A stretch of DNA of 17,540 nucleotides, taken from the NCBI GenBank assembly GCA_021840785.1, contig JAKBXD010000022.1:1-17540 (forward strand). The letters are read 5' to 3'. Positions 7,914 to 17,540 of this stretch are shown here, piece by piece. The stretch is from Pseudomonadota bacterium (GTDB lineage: Bacteria > Pseudomonadota > Gammaproteobacteria > Acidithiobacillales > Acidithiobacillaceae). Made by a program: the position numbers and the translations under genes. Within the stretch, counting starts at the first letter, position 1. The number at the start of each line of letters is the position of its first letter. The notes beneath the pieces were generated by a model that was given only the letters and a program-made list of their open reading frames with translations, did no database searches and was not told the origin of the DNA.

Positions 7914-8989
7914 AGTAAAGACTCCAGTACGGCCAGAAAGCGATCATTTTCGGCGGGGGTGCCGACACTGACCCGTAGATATTCGCTGAGACGGGGGTGA
8001 CCTGTAAAGGCTTTGATGAGCACCCCGCCTTCGCGCAGCCCTGAAAATAGCGCTGCAGCCCGCCCGGGGGCATGAAAGAGCAGGAAATTGGCGGCGCTGG
8101 GCCAGATCGGCAGGCCGTAGGAAGAGATGGTCTTAAGGAGCCTTTCCCGCTCGCTACGCAGGATTTCGGCCTGCGCGTCCAGCACCTTGGTATGGCATAA
8201 ATAGAAAGCGACGCTACGCTGGGTGAGCACATTGATGTTGTAGGGCAGACGCAACTTGTCCAACTCCTGAATCCAGGCCGCCGGCCCTGCCAGCATCCCC
8301 AGCCGCAACCCCGCCAGACCCTCCTTGGACAAAGTGCGTAGCAGGAGGAGGTTGGGCGTGCGTCCCAGGCGATCGGCAAAGGTCGTCCGACTGAAAGCGT
8401 GGTAGGCCTCATCCACCACCACCAGGCCGGGTGCGGCAGCGACAATGGCTTCCAGATCGGTTTCGGGGAAGAGACTGCCGCTGGGGTTGTTGGGCCAGTC
8501 GAGGAAGATGATGCCAGGCTGCTGCGCGGCGATAGCGGTCAGCATGGCGGGGAGATCCAGCTGAAAGTCCGCGTCCAGAGGAATGCCCGTAAAGGCGAGC
8601 CCGAGTTGTTGCGCCAGGATGCGGTACATGACGAAGCTGGGGTCCACCGCCATGATGGGGCGCTGGCTACCGGCCACGGCGGTCACCAGAATCTGGATCA
8701 ACTCGTCGGAGCCATTGCCGAGCATGAGTTCTGCACCTTCGGGTACACCGATATGGGCTTTTAGGGCGGCGATGAGGGCATCCGGGTGCGCGTCCGGGTA
8801 GCGGTTGAGGGGCGCATCGGCGAGGCTTTCCAGCCATTGCTGGCGCAGCGCGGCGGGTAGATGGAAGGGATTCTCCATGGCGTCGAGCTTGATGAGCCCA
8901 TCACTGGGCGTCACCGCATAGGCTTTGCTGGCCAGCAACTCCGGACGCAGCAAGCTCTGCATCAGGGTGGTTGTCGCCTTGTCGTTCAT
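7910..8989 (-). CDS. hisC: Histidinol-phosphate aminotransferase HisC
   Basis: A 359-residue fold-type I PLP aminotransferase that converts imidazole acetol phosphate and glutamate to histidinol phosphate. The PLP lysine is K222 in [14 protein letters not shown]. Further family signatures are NGSDELI (cofactor phosphate region), LDWPNNPSG and VDEAYHAF. The length is typical. The ATG at 8989 overlaps the hisD stop by 4 bases, and hisB overlaps its end in turn. Confidence 0.97.
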   Translation of the reverse strand: MNDKATTTLMQSLLRPELLASKAYAVTPSDGLIKLDAMENPFHLPAALRQQWLESLADAPLNRYPDAHPDALIAALKAHIGVPEGAELMLGNGSDELIQILVTAVAGSQRPIMAVDPSFVMYRILAQQLGLAFTGIPLDADFQLDLPAMLTAIAAQQPGIIFLDWPNNPSGSLFPETDLEAIVAAAPGLVVVDEAYHAFSRTTFADRLGRTPNLLLLRTLSKEGLAGLRLGMLAGPAAWIQELDKLRLPYNINVLTQRSVAFYLCHTKVLDAQAEILRSERERLLKTISSYGLPIWPSAANFLLFHAPGRAAALFSGLREGGVLIKAFTGHPRLSEYLRVSVGTPAENDRFLAVLESLL

Positions 8990-10283
8990 GATCCAGCTTT
9001 GGGAATGCGGCAGGCTGCTGAGCGGGCATGCGCGGTCAGGCCTTCGCCCTGGGCGAGTCCTTCGGCGATCCGCCCCAGTTGCGCGGCTCCGGCGGGGCTG
9101 ACATGGATGAGGCTGCTGCGCTTGATGAAATCGTAGACACCCAGTGCCGATGAGAAACGCGCGCTGCCGCCCGTGGGTAATACATGATTGGGGCCGGCGA
9201 CATAGTCGCCGAGGGCCTCACAACTGTGGATGCCCATGAAAATGGCGCCAGCGTTGTGGATGTCCGCCAGCCAGTCTTCCGGATCCGCTACGGCCAGTTC
9301 CAGATGCTCCGGCGCGATACGGTCGGCAATGGTGCAGGCCTCGCCGCGATCGCGCACGCGGATCACCGCGCCGCGGTCTGCCCAGCTCTTGCGGGCGATA
9401 GGCGCGCGGTCCAGTACCGCAAGCGCGGTATCTACGGCAGTGAGCACCGACTCGATATGTTCATCGTCCCAACTGATGAGGATGCTCTGGGCCAGTTCAT
9501 CATGTTCCGCCTGGGAAAGCAGGTCCCAGGCCAGCCACTCGGCGGGTGCCGAGCTATCGCTGATGACGAGGATTTCGCTGGGCCCGGCAATCATGTCAAT
9601 GCCGACCCGACCGAAGACCATACGCTTGGCGGTGGCCACATAAATATTACCGGGGCCGACAATTTTATCTACCGCCGGGACACTCTCTGTACCATAGGCC
9701 AGCGCCGCTACCGCTTGCGCGCCGCCGACACAGAATACCCGATCCACCCCGGCAATAGCCGCCGCCGCCAGCACCCAGGGGTTCACCTGCCCCTGGGGAG
9801 TGGGGACGGTCATGATGATCTCCTGCACGCCCGCCACATGCGCGGGGATGGCATTCATCAGCACCGAGCTGGGATAAGCGGCCTTCCCACCGGGCACGTA
9901 AATCCCCACCCGGGACAGGGGTAGAATGCGCTGGCCCAGCACCGTGCCGTCGGTCTCGGTAAAGGTCCAGCTTGTGCTGCGCTGGTGCTCGTGGTAGCTG
10001 CGGATACGTTGCGCCGCCTTTTCCAGGGCAGCGCGCTGACCAGGCTCCAGGCCATGAAGAGCTTGCTCCCAGTGGTTGCGGGGGATTTCCAGATCGACGG
10101 ATGAATCCGTATGCAGGCCGTCGAAGCGCTCGGTATACTCACGCAGCGCCGCATCGCCCCGGTCGCGGACCGCCGCGACAATCTCCCGCACCCGCTCTTC
10201 AATCTGCGGATCCAGGTTGGCGTCCCAGTCATGCAGGGCGTGAAACTGCTGGGCGAAATCGGGGTTGCGGGTGTCCAGACGAT

Positions 10284-10287
<4 letters not shown>
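8986..10287 (-). CDS. hisD: Histidinol dehydrogenase HisD
   Basis: A 433-residue zinc- and NAD-dependent enzyme that oxidises histidinol twice to give histidine, the last steps of the pathway. Recognisable segments are [19 protein letters not shown], the catalytic Glu-His pair in IAPEHLEL, and [11 protein letters not shown] followed by [12 protein letters not shown]. The length matches the family (about 430). The ATG at 10287 overlaps the hisG stop by 4 bases (ATGA). Confidence 0.98.
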
Positions 10288-12205
<1,918 letters not shown>

Positions 12206-12538
12206 TCAGCTCGCGCCGGCCACTTGCGCGCTGTCGACCAGTTTCTTCAGTTCGCCCTGCTGATAGAGATCGGACATGATGTCTGACCCGCCGACAAACT
12301 CGCCCTGAATGTAGAGCTGGGGAATGGTGGGCCAATTGGAATACTGCTTGATACCGTCGCGAATCTGCGGGTCGGCCAGGACGTCCACTGTAAAGAGCTC
12401 CTTGACGCCTGCTTGCTGCAACAGTTGCACGGCGCGGGCCGAAAAACCGCATTGCGGCGCCCGCGGGTTGCCCTTCATGTAGAGCACGACGGGATGCTTC
12501 TGAACCTGCTCCTGAATGAGTTCCTGAATCGTTGCCAT
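12206..12538 (-). CDS. grxD: Monothiol glutaredoxin, Grx4 type (CGFS)
   Basis: A 110-residue glutaredoxin with the monothiol active site CGFS (C30-S33), a conserved K22 in LYMKGN, the WPTIPQLYI segment (cis-proline) and the GGSDIM glutathione-binding loop. CGFS glutaredoxins bind a [2Fe-2S] cluster with glutathione, transfer clusters, and form mixed complexes with BolA-family proteins. The gene next door encodes such a protein, supporting a joint Fe-S role here. CGAGGAT stands just before the ATG at 12538 (GAGG spaced by 6 bases). It is 36 bases after ibaG and 9 bases before murA. Confidence 0.97.
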   Translation of the reverse strand: MATIQELIQEQVQKHPVVLYMKGNPRAPQCGFSARAVQLLQQAGVKELFTVDVLADPQIRDGIKQYSNWPTIPQLYIQGEFVGGSDIMSDLYQQGELKKLVDSAQVAGAS

Positions 12539-12574
12539 GGTTATCCTCGTTAATTTAGGGGGGGAGTGCGCCGA

Positions 12575-12829
12575 TTAATGTGCCGCGGGGTGATGGACTG
12601 GCTGTGCCTGTTCGGGCGTCAGGGTGCGTAGCGAGAGGGCGTGAATCTCCTCGCGCATGCGTTCGCCCAGCGCATCATAAACCAGTTGATGCTGCTTGAT
12701 GAGGGAAAGCCCGATAAAGGTCGGGGAAATGACCAGCGCCTCGAAATGGGCACCGTCGTCTCCCAGGACTTCTATGAAAGCGTCGGGAAGCCGTTGCTGG
12801 ATGAGTGACTTGATCATATTGGCGTTCAT
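12575..12829 (-). CDS. ibaG: BolA-family protein, IbaG-like
   Basis: An 84-residue protein with the small BolA fold: a GDDGAHFEALVIS strand region, the helix LIKQHQLVYDALGERM, and IHALSLRTLTPEQ at the C terminus. The size, the histidine in AHFEA and the C-terminal THAL/TPEQ pattern fit the IbaG (YrbA) branch usually found beside murA. BolA-family proteins pair with CGFS glutaredoxins around a [2Fe-2S] cluster, and grxD follows directly. The frame is open upstream to 12883. I chose the ATG at 12829 because it gives the normal family length. An ATG at 12817 is also possible. No strong ribosome site marks either. Confidence 0.9.
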   Translation of the reverse strand: MNANMIKSLIQQRLPDAFIEVLGDDGAHFEALVISPTFIGLSLIKQHQLVYDALGERMREEIHALSLRTLTPEQAQPVHHPAAH

Positions 12830-12930
12830 AGGATGTAGTGTAACGTAAAAATGCCGCTGTGTGATGTGGCCACTTATGCCCAAACTTGTGTCATGCCGTG
12901 CTGGCCCAGAGAGCGATACTCAAGTAGTGC

Positions 12931-13728
12931 CTACTGGCGCAACTTGTAGCCGCGATCCAGCAGGTACCAGGCGAAAAGACCCGTTACGCCCGCGAAGGCG
13001 ATGCTGACGCCCAGACATGTCCACACGCCGACATCAGAATCCGCGAAAAAGCCATAGCGAAACCCGTCTATGATATAGAAAAACGGGTTGAACAACGAGA
13101 GGTGCTGCCACATGCCAGGCAGGGACTGCATGGAGTAAAAGACACCCGCAAGAAAAGTCAGCGGCATGATGATGAAGTTTTGGAAACCGGCAATCTGATC
13201 GAATTTTTCTGCCCAAAGCCCGGCAATCAAGCCCAGTGAACCCATGCCGCCCGCCCCCAGAATGGTAAACGCCACAATCCACAAGGGATGCAGCAGCGGT
13301 ATTCGCAGATACAACAGTGCCAGTGCAAGGATTGCAATCCCCACCAGTGCGCCACGCAGCACGGAGGCGGCAACCATGGCAATGTATATTTCGGTAGGGC
13401 TGAGCGGACTGAGCAGCAGAAAGACGATGTTCCCCGTCACCTTGGCTTGAATCAGGCTGGAGGAACTATTGGCAAAGGCATTTTGCAGGATCGACATCAT
13501 CATCAGGCCGGGCACGATGAAAGCCGTATAGCTGACCCCCGGATAGACCGATATATGTCCGCCTAAGGCGTGCCCAAAAACCACCAGGTAGAGGATGGTG
13601 GTGATCAGCGGGGCGGCAATGGTCTGTAGCCACACTTTGCCGAAGCGCAAGGTCTCTTTGTAAAACAAGGTCCAGGTCGGTGCGAAGCGGGCGCGTACGG
13701 GGCCGGGATCTGTCACGGCCTGCTTCAT
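12931..13728 (-). CDS. ABC-2 type transporter permease (YadH-like)
   Basis: A 265-residue inner-membrane protein of the ABC-2 permease family. Six hydrophobic segments are visible (about 32-52, 65-85, 110-135, 142-170, 178-200, 235-255). The amphipathic N terminus FYKETLRFGKVW and the C-terminal part NPFFYIIDGFRYGF are typical of YadH-type exporters, whose substrate is unsettled and possibly envelope-related. The frame is open upstream to 13926 within surA. The ATG at 13728 is chosen because TGAGAT lies about 6 bases before it and the length fits. It starts 7 bases after the surA stop. The ATPase gene that normally precedes it in murA clusters is absent, and surA and lptD occupy that place. 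Confidence 0.9.
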   Translation of the reverse strand: MKQAVTDPGPVRARFAPTWTLFYKETLRFGKVWLQTIAAPLITTILYLVVFGHALGGHISVYPGVSYTAFIVPGLMMMSILQNAFANSSSSLIQAKVTGNIVFLLLSPLSPTEIYIAMVAASVLRGALVGIAILALALLYLRIPLLHPLWIVAFTILGAGGMGSLGLIAGLWAEKFDQIAGFQNFIIMPLTFLAGVFYSMQSLPGMWQHLSLFNPFFYIIDGFRYGFFADSDVGVWTCLGVSIAFAGVTGLFAWYLLDRGYKLRQ

Positions 13729-13735
13729 AAAAATC

Positions 13736-15172
13736 TCATGCATCGCTGCCGCGCAGGCCGGATTCGAGGATTTCGACGTAGGCGCTGTCGCGGATGCGAC
13801 GTTGCCACTCGTCCATGCGCTCGTGGACGATGCGGTTGTAGAGCTGCATGCGTGCGGCAGCCATGATCTGCTTCTCTTTAACCGGCTGCTGGCGTTGTGC
13901 TTGAGAGTGCAAAATGTATATGGCATCCCCCTCGCGGATGGGACTGCTCACCCCACCAGGTTGCAAAGTGATCAGTGTGCGTTCCAGACTGTCTGGCAAT
14001 TGTCCGGGAGCGACCCAGCCCATTTCTCCACCGCCGCCGGCGGTGCTGGTGTCCTGGCTGTAATGACGCGCCAGTTCGGAGAAGCGGGTGCCGCTTTGCA
14101 GCGCCTGCTGAATATCCTGCGCGCGTGCCTCAGCTTCCTGCAACTGTAGACTGTTGCCGGCCCGCAGGACGATCATGGCCGTTTTGACCTCGGTGACCGT
14201 CGGCTGTTCATGCTTGACATCGAGCAACTTGAAAATATGAAACCCGGTAGGCCCCGGAATAACGGGGCTGATTTCGCCCGCCTTCAACTGGAGGAGGGTC
14301 TGGGTTACCGAGGGCGGGAGTTCGCCCGCCTTGATCCAGCCGATGCGTCCGCCCTGCAAGGCGTCATGGCTGCTGCTGACCTGGGCGGCGAGGCGCGAAA
14401 AGCTCTCGCCGGCCACCACGCGATCACGCACTTGCCCGGCTTCATTCCGGGCCGCGCTGACGGCGTCCGGTGTCGGGTTGCCAGGCAGCGGGATGAATAT
14501 TTGCTGCAAGTCGAAACTCACACCGCCCATTTCTTTGAGCTGTTGCGCGAAGGTTTTCACCTCGTCGGGACCAATGTGGACCCGGTTCTCCACTTCCTGC
14601 TGCATGAGGCGATCCACAAGAATGCGATTCCTGAGGTCGTTGGTAAAGCTTTTCCACGACTGTCCTTGATCGGTCAGCGCTTGGCGTAGCTGGTCCTTGG
14701 TGAGGTGGTTGGCTTGAGCGAGATTGCTGATGGCCTGATCCAGCGTTCCTTTGTCGACCTTGATCCCGGCCCGGTGCGCAATTTGCAGTTCGATGTCCTG
14801 AAGGATCATCTGCTGTAGCACCTGGCGGCGCAGGACGTCTTCGGGGGGCATGGCGTTGGGGTCTTGCGTCTGCAGTCGGGCACGCACGGCGATTACCCGC
14901 TGCCCCAGTTGCATGGAGGTGATGATGTTGTCGTTCACCACCGCAACGACTTTGTCGAGATTCTGGGTGTTTTCGGGTAATGGCGCCACCGTCGGTGCTT
15001 TGGCAGAGTTTTCCGAATAAGTGTGCGTTGTCGTACCGGGTGGTGCCACCACCGGTGCGGTCGGCAGCAGGGTGTCGCGGTTGAGAAAAGGCGTGCTTGC
15101 CCAGGCTAACACCGGAGCGGCTCCCAGAACGATGCTCAGGGCGAGAAAAATAGGACGGCGTTTGAGCGACAT
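13736..15172 (-). CDS. surA: Periplasmic chaperone SurA with two parvulin domains
   Basis: A 478-residue periplasmic chaperone that guides unfolded outer-membrane proteins, LptD among them, to the BAM machinery. A signal peptide spans about 1-25 (LALSIVLGAAPVLAWA). A Pro/Thr-rich linker of about 45 residues follows, absent from E. coli SurA. The SurA N-domain begins at LDKVVAVVNDNIIT (72-85). Parvulin domain 1 is about 218-320 (GGRIGWI, GPTGFHIFKL) and domain 2 about 327-425 (GGEMGWVAPGQLP), with a closing C-terminal helix. Neither domain has the ARHIL motif of active parvulins. The ATG at 15172 overlaps the lptD stop (TGATG), and GGAG stands 5 bases before it. A TTG at 15175 is less likely. 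Confidence 0.96.
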   Translation of the reverse strand: MSLKRRPIFLALSIVLGAAPVLAWASTPFLNRDTLLPTAPVVAPPGTTTHTYSENSAKAPTVAPLPENTQNLDKVVAVVNDNIITSMQLGQRVIAVRARLQTQDPNAMPPEDVLRRQVLQQMILQDIELQIAHRAGIKVDKGTLDQAISNLAQANHLTKDQLRQALTDQGQSWKSFTNDLRNRILVDRLMQQEVENRVHIGPDEVKTFAQQLKEMGGVSFDLQQIFIPLPGNPTPDAVSAARNEAGQVRDRVVAGESFSRLAAQVSSSHDALQGGRIGWIKAGELPPSVTQTLLQLKAGEISPVIPGPTGFHIFKLLDVKHEQPTVTEVKTAMIVLRAGNSLQLQEAEARAQDIQQALQSGTRFSELARHYSQDTSTAGGGGEMGWVAPGQLPDSLERTLITLQPGGVSSPIREGDAIYILHSQAQRQQPVKEKQIMAAARMQLYNRIVHERMDEWQRRIRDSAYVEILESGLRGSDA

Positions 15173-17364
15173 CAAAACTCCATGCTGGCGCCCGGCACAT
15201 ACTGGCTGAGCAAAGCGTTTGAGGCATTGCCGAGGCTGGTCAGGCCACGCAACACGATCTCCAGATAAATAGCGTTATTGGACTGCCCGCCAAGAAGGAT
15301 CTGATGATAAACCATCATATGGGCTGCCCAGCAGCCGCCATCATAGCCGATCCCTGCGAGCTCCTCCAGCGGCTTGTGATCGGTGATGTCATACTGATAA
15401 CTGCCGAGCGCCTGCCAGCGCTTGTAGATCGGCCAGGCACCGGAAAGGCCGGCCTGATGCACGAAGCCTCGGGTATAGCGATAGTCCAGGTTGATGACGC
15501 GCTGTGGGCCGGGTAGCCACTGGGCGCGCAGGTTGAGCCGCTGCAGGTTGCGCTGCTGGGCGTTGACCTGTGAACTGGCGAGGAGGTTGATGTCCGGAAG
15601 GGGCGCATACTGTCCCTCGAAAAAATAATTGGACTGCTGGTTTTGCGGGACAATATCGCCGGCGAGGTTGATCTGGCGTCGGTTGAAGTAGCGGATCTGA
15701 CCGACAGCCGCTTGCCAGAGCTGGCGCCCGCTGGGCGTGAGCCAGGTGCCGCGCAGCCCCAGCGCGACCTGATTGGCGGCGTTGATGCGATCGCTGCCGG
15801 TATAGAGGCTGTTATTCTCAAAAATCATCGGAAAGTTCTGATAGGGTTGACTGGCATCGAAAATGGGGATGCCGTTCTGGGCCTGCAGGGGAATGTAGGT
15901 GTATTTGAACAGGGGTTGCAGCAGGGTTGTGCTGCCGTCGCTGCCATAGCGGACGAAATTGAGACCGCCCTTGAGACTGAGTGCCGGCAAGGTGCGGTTA
16001 GTGGCGCGCGCGTAGGGGAGATTACGCTGGATCTGATAGTGACTGTAGTAAAGCCGGGCCTGCGGTTCTAAAAAGCCCCAGCCGCGGCTAAAACGCCAGC
16101 CGAGGGTGGGAGTGAGGTCGAGACGCTGACCGACGGGACCTGTCGAGGCCGAGAAATAGTTAAAGCTGCTGTGCCAGTCGAAATAACCGTTGCGCCCCAC
16201 TCGCCAGTAGGCATCGGCAAAGAGGCGGGGAAGCTGGGAATAGGGCGCAACACTGTAAGGCACCAGCATCTGATAGGCTTGCAAGGTGGCGCCGGCGTTA
16301 ATGTGCGTACTGTTGTAATACAGGCCGCCGGAGGATGTGATGTAGGGCGCGTTGCCAATGCCGCCCACAAAACTGCTGCCGAAATTCGCTGTACCGCCAA
16401 AATCCGAAAGGAAATTTTTGTAACTGACGTGGTTGTAATCGGCGTTGAAACTGAATCCGTCGCCCAGATTTTGCGTATGCTGCCAAGAGATGGCCCAGAT
16501 ATTTTTGTGGGTCAATTGATCAGAGGGGAGCAGATCCATATAGAGTTTGCCACTGTAATTGGGTTCCAGATAGCGAAATTCATTCTGTAACATGACGCCG
16601 CGCTTGCTGAAGTAGTTGACAGTGAGGGTGTCGTCCATGTTGTGGGCGATATCGAAATAGTAGGGAATGCCGAGGTAAAAGCCGTTGATGGTAGAGCTGC
16701 CCACACCGGGGGCAAGAAACCCGGAGTGTCGTTTCAGCGGAAAACTGAAGTAGGGCATCCAGAATATGGGCAATCCAAAGACGTCTACCGTGGTATTGAT
16801 GGTGGAGATATAGTTGTCATTCTGGTTGAGATCGATGCGCCCGCTCCAGAGCTGCCAGGCCGGCTTTTCGCCATGACAGGTGGTGTAGCAGGCTTCGTTG
16901 AGCTGATACCGCCCCTTACCCAGTTCTTTGCCGTTTTCGGCGTGGCCGTGCCCTTGTTGCGCTTCCAGCAGGTAGCGGGGATGGACGATTACCCCTTCGT
17001 TGGCCCGCAAGTGGATGGTGGCCTTGGGTGCCGCGGTGACCAGGCCGGGGCTGACCATGCGCACGTGACCGTTGGCGATGATTTCATCAAGGGCTTGATC
17101 GTAGTGCATGGTGTCGGCATAAACCCGGCGGTCACCGTAAAGTACTTCGACATGGCCGCTGGCTGTCCAGTGACCGCTGCCCAGGCCGTGGACCTGATCG
17201 GCATAGAGGGTGATCGGCCCCTTTGCGGCGGCGACAGCTATTCCGGGTGTCAGCAGGGCGCCCAGCAGGGCCAGGCGAATGCCAGAAAGCAGGACATGGC
17301 TACCGCTTCCCGGGCGAGTTGGCCGGGGTCGGGATTTTCCGATATTGTGCAGAGGGCTTTTCAT
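15172..17364 (-). CDS. lptD: LPS-assembly protein LptD
   Basis: A 730-residue outer-membrane beta-barrel that, plugged by LptE, inserts lipopolysaccharide into the outer leaflet. A signal peptide (about 22-46, LALLGALLTPGIAVAAA) is followed by an LptA/OstA-like periplasmic domain (about 50-150, ITLYADQ to VIVHPR). Then come the LptD-specific segment EACYTTC...WQLW and FGLPIFWMPYFSFPLKRHSGFL, and a long barrel ending in phenylalanine. Only three cysteines are present (C159, C163, C678). A GTG at 17382 would add six residues, and neither start has a clear ribosome site. The gene is divergent from an AmgK-type kinase, the usual neighbour of lptD, and overlaps surA, which helps fold LptD. Confidence 0.95.
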   Translation of the reverse strand: MKSPLHNIGKSRPRPTRPGSGSHVLLSGIRLALLGALLTPGIAVAAAKGPITLYADQVHGLGSGHWTASGHVEVLYGDRRVYADTMHYDQALDEIIANGHVRMVSPGLVTAAPKATIHLRANEGVIVHPRYLLEAQQGHGHAENGKELGKGRYQLNEACYTTCHGEKPAWQLWSGRIDLNQNDNYISTINTTVDVFGLPIFWMPYFSFPLKRHSGFLAPGVGSSTINGFYLGIPYYFDIAHNMDDTLTVNYFSKRGVMLQNEFRYLEPNYSGKLYMDLLPSDQLTHKNIWAISWQHTQNLGDGFSFNADYNHVSYKNFLSDFGGTANFGSSFVGGIGNAPYITSSGGLYYNSTHINAGATLQAYQMLVPYSVAPYSQLPRLFADAYWRVGRNGYFDWHSSFNYFSASTGPVGQRLDLTPTLGWRFSRGWGFLEPQARLYYSHYQIQRNLPYARATNRTLPALSLKGGLNFVRYGSDGSTTLLQPLFKYTYIPLQAQNGIPIFDASQPYQNFPMIFENNSLYTGSDRINAANQVALGLRGTWLTPSGRQLWQAAVGQIRYFNRRQINLAGDIVPQNQQSNYFFEGQYAPLPDINLLASSQVNAQQRNLQRLNLRAQWLPGPQRVINLDYRYTRGFVHQAGLSGAWPIYKRWQALGSYQYDITDHKPLEELAGIGYDGGCWAAHMMVYHQILLGGQSNNAIYLEIVLRGLTSLGNASNALLSQYVPGASMEF
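15178..15181 (-). promoter_or_regulatory. Ribosome binding site that fixes the surA start
   Basis: GGAG on the minus strand lies within the last codons of lptD, 5 bases before the ATG at 15172. With the TGATG stop-start overlap it implies coupled translation of lptD and surA. Confidence 0.75.
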
Positions 17365-17393
17365 AGGAGCGTAAAATCGCACAAAATGCTTTT

Positions 17394-17540
17394 ATGCCGC
17401 AATCTTTGCTTACATCGAATTTTCGCAGTGCGGCGGCGGAGTCCTCTCTGTCACCCACCGCCGTGCACTGGCTCGCACAGCAGGGCGTTACGACAGCGTC
17501 GGCGCGCGCCATTCCCGGCGATGCCAGCGGGCGACGTTAC
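17394..17540 (+). CDS. amgK: AmgK-type phosphotransferase (cell-wall sugar kinase), 5' part only
   Basis: The first 49 codons of a gene that leaves the window on the right. The end reads IPGDASGRRY, the hallmark near the N terminus of the APH-like kinase family located beside lptD in many Proteobacteria. Its studied member AmgK phosphorylates MurNAc and GlcNAc at the anomeric position for peptidoglycan recycling. The preceding SPTAVHWLAQQGV segment fits the family's first helix. An in-frame TAG at 17364-17366 limits the start, and the ATG at 17394 is the first available. No Shine-Dalgarno sequence precedes it, though TAAAAT at 17372-17377 could be a -10 box. The family call rests on one motif plus context, and the catalytic part is not visible. 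Confidence 0.75.
   Translation, partial: MPQSLLTSNFRSAAAESSLSPTAVHWLAQQGVTTASARAIPGDASGRRY

Noticed and set aside
9184..9924. 246-codon plus-strand frame over hisD
   Set aside because: It is antisense to hisD, which has all its family motifs. The plus frame shows none.
13729..13926. Longer N terminus for the ABC permease
   Set aside because: It would overlap surA by nearly 200 bases and add a Ser-rich sequence unlike the family. The ATG at 13728 has a suitable ribosome site.

Overview
The window is a stretch of proteobacterial chromosome, moderately GC-rich, and almost every gene lies on the minus strand. The gene order (lptD, surA, an ABC-2 permease, ibaG/bolA, grxD, murA, hisGDCBHAF, hisIE, tatABC) is the murA-his-tat arrangement known from Beta- and Gammaproteobacteria. 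The short form of HisG, the single-domain HisB, the fused HisIE and the protein sequences overall suggest an Acidithiobacillus-like organism. That placement comes from recognising the families by eye, not from a search.

Layout, read in the direction of transcription (high to low coordinates). At the right edge, 17394-17540 (+) is the start of an AmgK-type sugar kinase, divergent from lptD. The minus-strand series then runs from lptD (outer-membrane LPS translocon) through surA (periplasmic OMP chaperone), an ABC-2 permease, the iron-sulfur/BolA pair ibaG and grxD, and murA (first committed peptidoglycan step). The histidine genes hisG, hisD, hisC, hisB, hisH, hisA, hisF and hisIE follow, and then the twin-arginine translocase genes tatA, tatB and tatC. 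Most junctions are overlaps or very short gaps. From murA to hisH five consecutive start codons overlap the preceding stop by 4 nt, so this looks like one long co-transcribed and translationally coupled block. A good sigma70-like promoter overlaps the hisIE stop codon and probably gives tatABC its own transcription.

Downstream of tatC there are about 400 bases (2352-2758) with no convincing gene. They hold a 37-base inverted repeat and an unexplained block. The left edge (1-2351) is a large cyclic-di-GMP signalling protein (PAS-GAF-PAS-GGDEF-EAL) that runs off the window inside its EAL domain.

Together the genes cover cell-envelope assembly (LptD, SurA, MurA, AmgK), Fe-S/redox trafficking (Grx4-type glutaredoxin with a BolA-family partner), nearly complete histidine synthesis, folded-protein export (Tat) and a separate c-di-GMP regulator. 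Two histidine functions are not here: the HisZ subunit that short HisG needs, and histidinol-phosphate phosphatase. I found no clear novel system. The most notable points are the degenerate prolyl-isomerase domains of SurA, the missing cysteine pair of LptD, the altered EAL loop, the tat promoter and the unexplained block after tatC.
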